Shown here: one piece after another, positions 1 through 10,400 of the stretch
Layout of the letters: each line of letters starts with the position of its first letter
How positions within the stretch are numbered: the stretch's first letter is position 1
NCBI GenBank assembly: GCA_033807695.1
Contig: CM066311.1
Span: 372,001 to 436,000 of the forward strand
Length of the DNA: 64,000 nt
Source: Daedaleopsis sinensis
Taxonomy: Eukaryota > Basidiomycota > Agaricomycetes > Polyporales > Polyporaceae
Reading direction: 5' to 3'
Program-made: the position numbers and the translations under genes
Notes under the pieces: generated by a model
What the model was told of the DNA's origin: nothing
Seen by the model: only the letters and a program-made list of their open reading frames with translations
Database searches by the model: none

Positions 1-107
1 CTGTGTACGATGACGATGACGGGGAACATCCCGAGGAAACGCTCCCCGTGCTCCGCCCTGAGCGCGGCTATATCGGGCTCGAGTACCACCTGCTGGTCTG
101 CCCACAT

Positions 108-781
108 CTACTCGAACGCGGGATCGTCCTTGATTTCTTCGGCGAGTGGGCGATGGGAGAACGACCTGACCCTCCACCCGGTCCACAGCTTCGCCTCGTC
201 GGCAGAGCTCGTTTCGGTCGGTGCTTGAGCTCGGGTGCGGCGGGAACGGTGGCCGGGGCGTGAGCGGACGGGGGGGAGTGGCGCGGGCATGAACTCGACA
301 CGCATCGCAAGAGGCGTGTGGCGGAAGAACTCGGCGCCGCGGCCGCGCCTGATGAGGTGGAGGTATACTTGGCAAAACGTATCAAAAGACCAAGCGTGCA
401 TGTGGAGAAATCGTTGGAAAGACGCGATGCCGGCGAGCGGCGAGTCGATGCACCGGGGGTGCAGGTCGGGAGCGTGGTGCTCTTTTCGAAGCGAATGAGC
501 TCGTCGGTGAGTGCATTCTGGAGATGATAGTGCGTTGTTAATGCGTACTTGTGTTTACTCCACGACTCCTTCTGGCATTCTCTACTGCAGTAGATTGCCA
601 CACCACACCCCGCACATTTCTTGAGCTCCGAGGGGCTTTGTTTCGACTCACCACACCCGTGACATTTCAACTTGTTCATGAAGTCCACCGGTGGGAACGT
701 GATCATCTTCCCGTCGATAGTCACAGACGAACAGCCCGTCGAGCTGATGTGAATCGAGGTGGTGTCTAGCTCTTTGTCCAT
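108..781 (-). CDS. MYND-type zinc-finger protein, probably cut short by an in-frame stop
   Basis: Minus-strand gene with ATG at 781-779. A MYND zinc finger is visible: CHGC, then CAGC twelve residues on, then YCSREC and a Trp. I propose a 41-nt intron at 518-558 (GTAAAC donor, CATTAAC-like branch, CCAG acceptor). It joins the finger to a downstream frame containing CIDSPLAGIASFQRFLHMHA, the sort of helical body seen after MYND fingers in basidiomycete proteins. This gives about 210 aa ending at TAG 110-108. The last zinc-ligand pair falls at the intron, so the splice choice is uncertain. Beyond the TAG the same frame stays open to the window edge and still reads like protein (ALRAEHGERFLGMFPVIVIV). 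The stop therefore looks like a nonsense mutation or an unseen splice. MYND fingers bind proline-rich partner peptides; no specific partner can be named here. Confidence 0.6.
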
Positions 782-1226
782 GGTGGCGCGATATAGGGGG
801 CTAGTATGAGGATTAATCGCGCCGGGCGAGTCGTTAAGTATACGACGCAGGACAAAGGAATCTCTCGGAAGAATTGAACAAAGGTGAAAGACCTTGGGCG
901 AGATCGTGCTATAGGTTCTGTGGACGTTCATATGACTCTCCCGGCCCTACCGCAATGGGCTTTCGACTCGAGCGTTGACGTATCTGGTCTGGTGGACAAT
1001 CTACTCACATCCTTGCCGTAAAGACTGTAAGCCGTTATAGCAATATGATTTACTGCAGAGACCGATCACTGATAAGTCCTCATGTTTCGAAGGAACAAAG
1101 CATCATCCGTGAGCAATATCAGTATGTAGTTCCAGTACCATATGTAAAAAGGGCTCACACCAGATCACAAAGCACTGGTTTATCGCCCTTTAAGTACCCA
1201 AGCCTCTTCATCGATATTGCTCCGGG

Positions 1227-2327
1227 TCATGTGGCGAGAGTGCTCGTCACAGGACTGACCTCCACTACGAAGACTTCCCCCGCCCTCCTCCCCGGCGGCA
1301 CCTCCTCACCTACCGCTGGCCGAATGCCCATGAAGCGCCGCCGTCTGCCGAGGAAGTCGCTCCTCCTGAGAGCGGGTGGATCGCACAGATCGTCCGTAAA
1401 CACACGCGTGCCGCGTGCTTCTACCGCCCGCTGCAGTGTGCGACGCCGAGACGAAGTAAAGTGCGCGACGTCGTCCTGTAGGATCGGCGCACGCAGGCCG
1501 CGATACAACCCCTCGAGCACGTCCCAGACCGTGACCGGCAGCGGCTGGGACAGCGATGTCGAAGCGGGGATAGACGAGGACGATGCGGCGGATTCGAAGG
1601 AAGATGACGAGGAATCGGAGTAGGAAGAAGAAGAGCGTGAGGGCGCGCGTGGCGGCGCATGCGCGATCTCGATCTGCATGGGGAGGTGGCGGAAGACGAG
1701 TACGAGGGAGACAAGCGCCACACTATCGACGTTGTCCCCTTCGCAGCTACGACGGTAGGAGCACACCGCCGGCCGCATAAGGTCGTAGTGCAAGACAGCC
1801 TGGTTCGCAGGCTGATATAGCGCTTTGTAGGGATTGTCGAGAACGTCCCACGCGAAGATATCTGGTGATGGATAAAACGAGGACCATGTCGCAAATCCAC
1901 CTCCAACCGTGGCGGCAAGGAGAGGATTGATCAGCGGGCTCCGAAGCGCGGCCATGGGAGGCAACACTGGAGCCGCCACTGACCAGGTATGAGACGCCCA
2001 AGTTGGTGGGCGAGAGCCGCGAGACGATGGCGGTACGGGGAGGGGACGACGTGCACGTGGCGCAGCTCGCACCAGAGTGCTATCTGCATGCTCAAGGTCG
2101 GGTAGCGGGATGATTTGAGGACGCGGGGCTCGAGGAGGTCGAAGACGCGGGACGGGATGGTAGGAACCCATTATAGAAGGATGGGCGTGTCGATGGGGGA
2201 AGGTGTCCAGGGAAAGATGGGTTACGACGGGATGTCCCGTATGAAAAGTGTGCTGCGACATTCGACGCGATTGTGTGCCGCTCGCTCGCGAGATTTGACG
2301 GTCTCCCCAACGCGAGGTGAGTTGCAT
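1227..2327 (-). CDS. DUF6699-type hypothetical protein, paralogue 1
   Basis: Minus-strand open frame of up to 366 aa. The C-terminal half has the pattern I associate with DUF6699, a basidiomycete-expanded domain of unknown function. It has 'INPLLAATVGGG' and 'FAWDV' near the middle, LVLVFRHLPMQIEI, a serine-rich linker, then VTVWDVLEGLYRGLRAPI and a closing FLGRRRRFMGI. The start is uncertain: ATG 2327 gives the longest frame, while ATG 2171-2169 gives 314 aa and a more typical proline/arginine-rich N-terminus. A TATA-like TATAAGAG lies at 2391-2384 on this strand, about 60 nt upstream of the first ATG. No intron is needed, although a small in-frame one cannot be excluded. Three further paralogues lie in the window. 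Function is unknown; the family call is from motif order, not from a search. Confidence 0.7.
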   Translation of the reverse strand: MQLTSRWGDRQISRASGTQSRRMSQHTFHTGHPVVTHLSLDTFPHRHAHPSIMGSYHPVPRLRPPRAPRPQIIPLPDLEHADSTLVRAAPRARRPLPVPPSSRGSRPPTWASHTWSVAAPVLPPMAALRSPLINPLLAATVGGGFATWSSFYPSPDIFAWDVLDNPYKALYQPANQAVLHYDLMRPAVCSYRRSCEGDNVDSVALVSLVLVFRHLPMQIEIAHAPPRAPSRSSSSYSDSSSSSFESAASSSSIPASTSLSQPLPVTVWDVLEGLYRGLRAPILQDDVAHFTSSRRRTLQRAVEARGTRVFTDDLCDPPALRRSDFLGRRRRFMGIRPAVGEEVPPGRRAGEVFVVEVSPVTSTLAT

Positions 2328-2399
2328 TGCGTCGAGATGGTGATCGTCCCGTCCCGTCCCTCAAAACAGAGCTCGTTTGCGCGCTCTTATACCGCGTTG

Positions 2400-5300
2400 G
2401 CTGCATAGCCCATGTCGGAATGCGATTTCGGACTTGAAGAAAGGTCCGCTGCGACGCGGGACTTTTGACGAGAGCCGTCTTCGGATTGCTCTATCGCAGG
2501 CCGCGTGTCTCCGGTGAGAGCAGCGCCATCTCCACAAGGCCCGGTTCCATGAGTGAGCTAGCTCAAAGAGGTAGGTCGGTGGTGTTCAGAAGAGTACTAG
2601 TGCCGTTGACCCACTGATCAGTACACCGTCACTGATACACGTGCAGAAAACCACATACAGCATGGCGACTAAAGACGAAGGCTCACAACCCATGCGCACG
2701 AGCGGTAACTAGTGCGTGCTATCGGCGACGAGCTTCGCCGCCCGTGAGAGGACGGAAAAGGCGAAGATCCCCCGACTGGCACCGAGTGTTGTTCCGGTCC
2801 GGGGGTGTCATTTGATCGATTCAGCAGCATGGTGGTCTTCGGGGCGATCCATCATACTTAGTCGCGTTGAACCCACGTTGTCTGTGCCTTGAACTATAGC
2901 GCAAAATGAGACTTCATGTAGGACGATACTTAGCCTAGGAGGACGCAGTTGTGAGAGTGTAGCAGTGAAGACCTACTATCACGGTCTCGTGTCCGAAAGG
3001 GACAATGACAGTACCATGCCCGATCTTGGACAACCGTTATGACACAAATCACGACTTCCACGTAGTGGGCACGATATACGCCAGGCCTCTCATGGCCTCA
3101 AGCCATAATATCAACACATGCAGATACTCACTACTAACGGGTAGCGTGACGGCGCAAATTCAGGGGGTATTTTGAAGACGGTTAAGACGGAACTGCTCGT
3201 TCTCCTCATGATCAATAAGAAGTTCGTAAGCTTCAAGCTTCAATTGCACTCAACTGATAGGGCACGAACTTCATGTCGAGCTGTTACCTCCTGCCAAGCC
3301 TATTGGATAGCGATATCGTGTTTCAAAGTTCGAGTCGCCGATTATTCTGCTAACGAAGACATAGACAGGAATCAGCAGCACAGTACCACGAGTTGATCAA
3401 AGAGTAGCTGGTCTGTAGACTCTCAGAAGACATACCTTAGACATCCGCAATGCGCATACTTTTGCAATGACGTGTTCAGTCGGAGACGCTGAGAGGAACA
3501 GCAGGCGCTAAAAATCAAAGAATTCAACGTCCCACGGGGTTCCGAGATTTCCCGAGTGTACCTCAAGGACCGCCATGAATGTTGGCACTATGGTGCACCA
3601 TCCGCCGGACGGGCGCTCGGACCAGCGCTCGGACGGGCGCTCGGATCGGCGCTCGGACAGTTTGTGACACCCGGTCACATCCCTCGCAGCAGCGGGCCAA
3701 AGCAGCCCGGGCAGTCACTAGTCACTGCTTATATTCACCGGTCTCGACCGTTGCTAGCTTCACGACCGTAAGACAGTGTACAGCAGACCAAGGTTATAAC
3801 TGCCTGTCGCAAGCTTAATGTGCACCCCAAATGACCATGATGGTTGGGGCTGCCACCAGCGCCGCCGCTAGGCTCGAGGCGCTGAGCCTTGAAATTTGAA
3901 AGCTTCCCCGACTGTTGCAAGCTCCAGCAGTTGATAGTCCACCTTCGCTAAGCTGACCGCACCGGCAGTCGGAGGGTATTCGTGATTGGTCTGTGTGGTA
4001 TGGATACAGCTGCCCCTTGTGCGTGCATAGTGCCGGCAATGCCAACCGCCGACCGTTCAACATGAAGCAGGCAAGGCACGCGAGGCCGTCGCAAGTCAGG
4101 AGGTTCAACTGCTCCAATCTGTGTCCACAATTATGGTAGAAATGTTAAACTATGAGTGTGTCCTACTAGTATCTGGTGCTTACACCTTTGACATAACTTA
4201 GTGACCTAGTACCTCCTGCGGCCCCTTACGCGGCTGTTTGAAACCACCACAGGCAGTTGACAGCCTCAAACAAGCGACTGCTTTGGCCTCCAGAACGGCT
4301 ATGACATTCACAAAGGTTGAACTTGAACTGTGCAGAGATGACCATCGTACCAGTCACAGCGGGCAGCATGCTCCAAAACAGGCGTGATTTTGGCAATGAA
4401 GAGCGGCGGCAGCGGTCTGAGACTCGTCGAACACAGAGCTAGGAGCGCAGGACCACATGATGCCGGCCGTTGGGCTGCTGTCCTGAACTGTATGGCATGT
4501 ATGACCGTCGACGGCACCGTGCCAACCGCCTATACGACCTCCGGGTGTGACATGCGAGACGGCCGTAGAGGTTGCAACTGAGGAGAATAGATCGTGCTTG
4601 CTTGTGAGCCAGAGTCGACCGTCCTAGTGAAGCCACATCAGTGAGAGTTAGTTATTTCCGGGAATAGACGACGAGACCGTAGCCCGTCGACGGTTTCGGA
4701 AACCAGAAGTCGCAGCCTGCGCGGCCGTCTGTAGTCACGCTGTCACGTACACAGCGCCAATCATCGGCCGGATGGGCGCTCGGACGGCCGGACGGGCGCT
4801 CGGACGGGCGCTCGGAAAGTGCACCATAGTGCTGGTGATCTCGGACCGCCGAGACTGGCACGGTGACAAGGACGTTCCTTCTAAGTACGCTCGTCGCTGA
4901 AGACGTCGTTCGAGAAGACCATGCTATAGCAGCAACTAATCTTTGTTGCTGTTCAAACGTTCAAGCACAATACTAGACAAATAGGGTAAGGTTTTCACCA
5001 CACCGGACTCGGATCCAGGTTATCACGACTCGTCATCAGATGTGCCGAGCACAGAGACCACAGCGGCATTATAAGCCTAGAGCAGCTCATAGACAAAGGG
5101 TCCATCTGAGCCCTTCGATTGTCTGCCTAGAAAGGAGACGAGGTGTGGAGCAACCCGGTGTTGACTCGGACATCTGCAACACCACGGTGTCCTCATGGAT
5201 CGAAGACCAGTACGCGAATATCAGTTCTTTTCCCCAAAGACTTGCTGACGAGCTGGTCTCAGACTTGCTCTGTGTAGATAGGCGAGAAGATCACTCGGCA

Positions 5301-5605
5301 ACAACACGCTCAACTGTCAAGTGGGATGTCCATCTCCGACCCCCACGTTGTACGCCATCCGGGCTCTACAGGCCGGCTTGTTGGCGTACTCGTCGGTCTT
5401 GAAGAGATCAGGCACATACACGATATTCTACCTCGCCTCTATGAGCTCAGCCCGGACGGATCTTGACAAGTAACTGTGAGTTGTGCTGTCTTCTCCTGCG
5501 CCGTGATCGGGAGTCTAATCGGGCCATTCTCGTATAGAATAGCCGTGCTTAGAACCAGCTCTAAACGACGTCGCAGTGTGTGCCCCAAGGTATTTGGGAG
5601 CAACG
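2400..5605. other. Gene-poor interval before the LINE insertion
   Basis: Only short frames without recognisable domains or consistent splice sites are present on either strand. The one structured segment is the MITE-like unit at 3585-4832, listed separately. I see no tRNA, rRNA or convincing host gene. Confidence 0.5.
3585..4832. repeat. Possible non-autonomous DNA transposon (MITE-like), 1.25 kb
   Basis: The sequence GCACTATGGTGCAC at 3585-3598 recurs as its exact reverse complement at 4819-4832. Just inside both ends are clusters of a short motif, CGGACGGGCGCTCGG (3606-3657 and about 4770-4816), in the same orientation at both ends. The interior has no long frame. Terminal inverted repeats with subterminal motif clusters resemble non-autonomous hAT-like elements. 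I could not find a convincing target-site duplication at the flanks, so the class is left open. Confidence 0.4.
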
Positions 5606-5617
5606 ACGCTTTGGGGT
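5606..5617. repeat. Left target-site duplication of the LINE
   Basis: ACGCTTTGGGGT, identical to 11693-11704. It marks the 5' boundary of the insertion. Confidence 0.85.
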
Positions 5618-5756
5618 GGACTGCTCCTTGCTCTCTTACCACCACCACCCGGTTTTTTCCCACGCTCCAACCTTACAGGGGAGGTTGTCAGCGTGCGGCG
5701 CACCTGGGCTATCGGTACTAGACACATAGCTAGATACTTAGACGACACTGGCATAC

Positions 5757-7430
5757 ATGTCCGCGAAGGAGCTAGCTGGTAGAATGACTCCAGCAGCGAA
5801 CACGGCGACTCAGCAGCGACGAGCGACAGGCGCCGGTGCCAGCGCGGCGCCGGCAGCAAAGAAGACGACGACAAAGACACATCGACAGCTCTTCAGAGAG
5901 GCGGAAGAACACCTCCCCGACCTCGACGCTTCCCTGGATTTCCTCCGCAAGAAAACGCTCGTCCCGGAAGGGGACGACGCAGTCACCGAAGCGTCCCTCA
6001 TCTCGGGCCTCCTCCACCTCGGCCTCGCTGCGCCAGCTGCCGACCTCGCCCGCAAGAGCCTAATCGCGTTCGCGCACCTAGCGAAGGCGATCGCCTACAA
6101 GAAGCTGCATGGAAATCTGGTGGCCATGGTCGCCGAGCGAGTGGAAGCGCAAGTGACCCTCCGCCTGGACGCACACGCCGAGAAGGTCGAGCAAGAGGTT
6201 GCGACGGGCACGGACGGTATGGACGAGGCGAGGATGAAGATGGTCGAGAGCACGGGGCAGCTCCGCGAGGCGTGTCAGAAGCTGCAGGAGGCGACGGCGG
6301 CGCTGGAGGGGGCGCGGGGAGTGCTGGAGGCTGGGCGGGGCCCGATGGCTACTGACGGTACGCCCATTCCGCAACCCTCTACGCTGACCTTAGACACCGC
6401 CCCCGTACGGACGAGGCGGGCGGTGGACCTAGCCGACCTCCTTCAACGTCAAGTTTTGGTGCGAGGCGTCGCTATCGTCGACCCGGACGGCAACAGGCTG
6501 GGGGACAGACAAGTGCTGGAAAAAGCGCGACAGGCACTCGACATGATGGCGGGAGAGGGGCTCACGCCACCGAAGGACTCCGTCATAGACTCCGCAAAAG
6601 TGCAGCACCACGGGGACGTCGTTTTCACAGCAACATCAAGAGACCTTGCCCGCTGGCTGCTCAACCCGAACGTCAACAGGTCTTTCACCAGGAAGATGGG
6701 TGCAAGCGCGAAGATCGTGGAGCGTACGTATCAGCTCGTTGCTGAGTTCGTGCCGGTCGAATTCGACCCCAGCAACACACAAGCCCTGCGCGAGGTCGAG
6801 CGCGCACACGACCTGGAGGATGGCGCCATAGTAAAGGCAGACTGGATCAAGGCGATTGAAAAGCGGTACCCCGGGCAGAGCACGGCGTTCTTGTCACTGA
6901 CCTTCACCAGCGTCGACCAAGCGAACATCGCGCTCCGCGGCCTCGCCCTCGCAGGCCGGCGCGTCATAGTGCGGCGCGACATCAAGGAACCCACGCGCTG
7001 CCTCAACTGCCAGTGTTACGATGGCCACCTCGCACGAGACTGTCCGGCTCACCACCCCGTATGCGCGGCCTGCGCAGGTCGACACGCCACCGCCCAATGC
7101 GCCATCAAGGACCCGGCGCACTACCGGTGCGCAAACTGCGAAGAAGAGGGCCATGCGGCGTGGGACCGCTCCTGTCCTACCTACCGCAGGAAGGTGCGCG
7201 ACTTCTCGGCGCGTCGAGCTGACACTGGTTTCAGGTTCTTCGTCACGAACGACCCGTCCACATGGGTCACAGATGCGGAAGCCATGACTCGCGCGCCGCC
7301 CCCGCCCTCGCTCTGGGACCACATCTCTCATCAGTTCCCGCCGGAGACGAACACCCAAGGCCCGAGACAGGCCAACATCGACTCCTTCTTCGGCGCGCCA
7401 CCTCGTGACCCCCCACCCGCAACGTATTGA
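5757..7430 (+). CDS. LINE ORF1: Gag-like RNA-binding protein with three zinc knuckles
   Basis: 557 aa from ATG 5757. The N-terminal third is basic and alanine-rich. Residues of about 110-210 look helical and may form a coiled coil. The C-terminal part (about residues 416-480) holds three CCHC-type knuckles: CLNCQCYDGHLARDC, CAACAGRHATAQC and CANCEEEGHAAWDRSC. Spacings vary around CX2CX3-5HX4-6C, as in ORF1 proteins of Tad, I and Jockey-type LINEs, which coat the element RNA. The stop TGA (7428-7430) overlaps the ORF2 frame. A second ATG lies eight codons into the frame, but the first is used because it gives the longest frame and follows the leader. No disabling change is visible. Confidence 0.85.
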   Translation: MSAKELAGRMTPAANTATQQRRATGAGASAAPAAKKTTTKTHRQLFREAEEHLPDLDASLDFLRKKTLVPEGDDAVTEASLISGLLHLGLAAPAADLARKSLIAFAHLAKAIAYKKLHGNLVAMVAERVEAQVTLRLDAHAEKVEQEVATGTDGMDEARMKMVESTGQLREACQKLQEATAALEGARGVLEAGRGPMATDGTPIPQPSTLTLDTAPVRTRRAVDLADLLQRQVLVRGVAIVDPDGNRLGDRQVLEKARQALDMMAGEGLTPPKDSVIDSAKVQHHGDVVFTATSRDLARWLLNPNVNRSFTRKMGASAKIVERTYQLVAEFVPVEFDPSNTQALREVERAHDLEDGAIVKADWIKAIEKRYPGQSTAFLSLTFTSVDQANIALRGLALAGRRVIVRRDIKEPTRCLNCQCYDGHLARDCPAHHPVCAACAGRHATAQCAIKDPAHYRCANCEEEGHAAWDRSCPTYRRKVRDFSARRADTGFRFFVTNDPSTWVTDAEAMTRAPPPPSLWDHISHQFPPETNTQGPRQANIDSFFGAPPRDPPPATY

Positions 7431-10400
7431 ACACCCCAGTCGCCCCACTACTACGCATTTGGCAGCAGAATATCAATAAGTCTCTCGACGGTCAGCTAGA
7501 ACTGCTACATAGTGCACTACCAACCGACTACGACATCATCGCCATACAAGAACCGTATCTCGACCACCTCCGCCTCACCCGCAGCACGCCCCATTGGAGA
7601 GTCGTTTACCCGGCGGTCCGCGATCGAGACACCGCCGGGCGCACCCGGTCTGTTCTCCTCGTTAACACCCGCCTCTCCACCAACGCCTGGACCCCCATCT
7701 CTGTCCCCCATGCTGACATCACAGCGATCTCGATCAAGACCACGACTGCCACGGTTCACCTTTTCAATCTCTACGTCGACGGGGCGCACGATACAGCAAT
7801 TCACGCGGCGACGAGGGCGGCCCGAACGCTCACGACCGCAGGAGGTGGAGAACAACACCTGGTGTGGCTAGGCGATTTCAACCGCCACCACCCCAGCTGG
7901 GACGACCCCGACAACCACCAACTCTTCTCAAGGGCCAACCTCGCGAGGGCGGAACTACTGATAAACCGTGTTGCAGATCTCGACATGGAGATGGCCCTGC
8001 CCCCGTCCCTGGCGACGCTGGAGTCGATGAACACCAAGTCGCGCACTCGTCCCGACAACGTCTTCTGCTCGGAGCCCCTGCTGGAGTGTCTGCGTTCCTG
8101 CAGGGTCGCGGAGGAGCTGAGACCGCTACTGACTGATCATTTCCCGATCCTGACAGTCCTCGAACTGCCGACCGACGAGGCACCACCCCGCCTACGACGC
8201 GACTTCCGCAAGGCCGACTGGGGCGAGTTCAACACCTCGCTCGCCGCGAGACTAGAGTCCCGGGCCCTTCCGAGCGCGATCAAGACGCCGCAAGACTTCG
8301 ACGCGACCCTCGAGGCCGTGATGGACGACCTACAAGCCACTATCGAGGAGCACGTCCCGCTCGCTCCCGACACGCCGTATGCGAAGAGGTGGTGGACGTC
8401 GGAGCTCACCAAGATGCGATGGCAGAAGGAGAGGCTCGGACGGGTTGCACATGCGCACCGGAACGCGCGCACACATCCCGCACACGCTGAGTACCGTCGC
8501 TTTCGTAACCGTTATACTGACGCTATCCGCATAGCAAAAGCGGACCACTGGAACGAATGGATCGACTCGGTGGACGCAAAGACAATATGGGACGCGAATC
8601 GTTTTCTCAAGGCGGGCTCGACAGACGGTGGTCGCTCGCGCATCCCTCCGCTGAAGATTGTGAAGCCCGACGGCCGCGACGATATCATCACCTCAAACCC
8701 GGACAAGGGCGAGGAGTTCTACAAGACGTTCTTCCTCCCTCCAGGCGACGTCCAGGTCCCCGGTGGCCCCTACCCGGCGCCCAAGTTCACTTTTCGGCCG
8801 GTCACAGATGGTCAAGTCAAGCAAGCCATTAAGTCTCTCCGCTCGTTCAAGGCGGCAGGTCCGGATGCGGTCCCGAACGAGGTATATAAACACTGCTGCG
8901 ACACGCTCACCCCGGTCCTAGGCAGACTCTTCCGAGCGACGTTCGAGCTCCGCTACTACCCCGACCGCTGGAAGGTCTCGGACACGGTCGTACTCAAGAA
9001 GCCCGCGAAGACTGACTACACTGTGGCCAAGGCGTGGCGCCCCATAGCGCTCCTCAACTGCGTGTCCAAGATACTGTCCCGGTGCGTCGCAGATGTACTA
9101 GTGTTTGAGGCTGAACGACACTCCCTTCTAGCCAGCTATCAGTTCGGCGGGCGCACAGGACGGACGACGACCGACTCAATCCACCTCGTCACCAAGACTA
9201 TCAAGGACGCGTGGCGACAGCGCAAGGCGGCGTCCGTAGTCTTTCTCGATATCAAGTCCGCCTTCCCGGCGGCGGTCCCGGAGCGTCTCTTTCACAACCT
9301 GAGGATGCGCGGCGTGCCGGTGGAATACGTTGACTGGCTGCGCGCGAAACTGGACGGCAGGAGAACTCGTCTCAAGTTCGACGACTACGAGTCCACGCTC
9401 TTCGAGATCACAAGCGGAATCGACCAGGGCTGCCCCCTATCAGTCATCCTCTATGCGTTTTATAACTCTGACCTAATTGACAGCGCGAGGCTCAAAGGAG
9501 GAGAACTGGCGGTGGGTTCTATGGACGATGTTGCACTTGTAGCTACCGGCACCACCTTCGCCGACTGTCACGTCAAGATAAGGGACTTCCTGGAACGCCC
9601 CGGCGGCGGCCTCGCGTGGTCACGATCGCACAACTCGGCGTACTCACTCGACAAGTTCGGGCTCATCAACTGCAAGGCTCGCATCAAGGACGCGGGGCCC
9701 GACCTGCGCCTCTCGGACGGCACGGTGATATCGGCGGCGTCCTTTCACCGCTTTCTAGGGGTACTGATGGACCAGAACCTCAAATTCCGGGAGCACACAG
9801 CGCTCGCACACTCGAAGGGTGCCAAATGGGTCGCTCTCCTGCGCCGGCTGGCGAAGACGAGAAACGGCCTCACGCTGGGGATAGTGCGGCGGCTCTACCT
9901 GGCCGTCGTCATCCCCAGCATGCTTTACGCGTCCGACACGTTCCTCGTCCCTGTGCGCAAGCTCCCAGGGCAGAAACGTCGACACGGTTCGGTCGGGAAC
10001 ATCCGGCGGCTCGCCCGGGTGCAACGTCAGGCGCTCCTCGTCATGACTGGCGCGCTCCGCTCCTCTGCTACTGACTCCCTAGAAGTGCACGCTAACCTCC
10101 TTCCCTTCGACCTGCTAGTTGACAGGATGGCGCACCGCGCTGCGGTGCGCCTGTGCGCACTCCCGCGCTCACACCCTCTCGCCTCGCATGTCCAGAAGGC
10201 GGCCCGCAAGCTCGTCCGCCGGCACCGGTCCGCGCTACACGAGCTCATGGACGCATACCGCCCGTTCCTCGACTACAAGAACACGGAGCGAGTCTCTCCG
10301 TCCCGCCTGCATCCGCGCTGGACTCCCGGACACCGCACCCACGTCATTAAGGACCGAAGCAAGGCGATCGAGGACGACCCGAAGTGGGCGCGGCACGGCG

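Noticed and set aside
3600..3660. CRISPR-like array of GGCGCTCGG repeats
   Set aside because: Units are too short, irregularly spaced and in a eukaryotic context; better explained as subterminal repeats of a MITE-like element.
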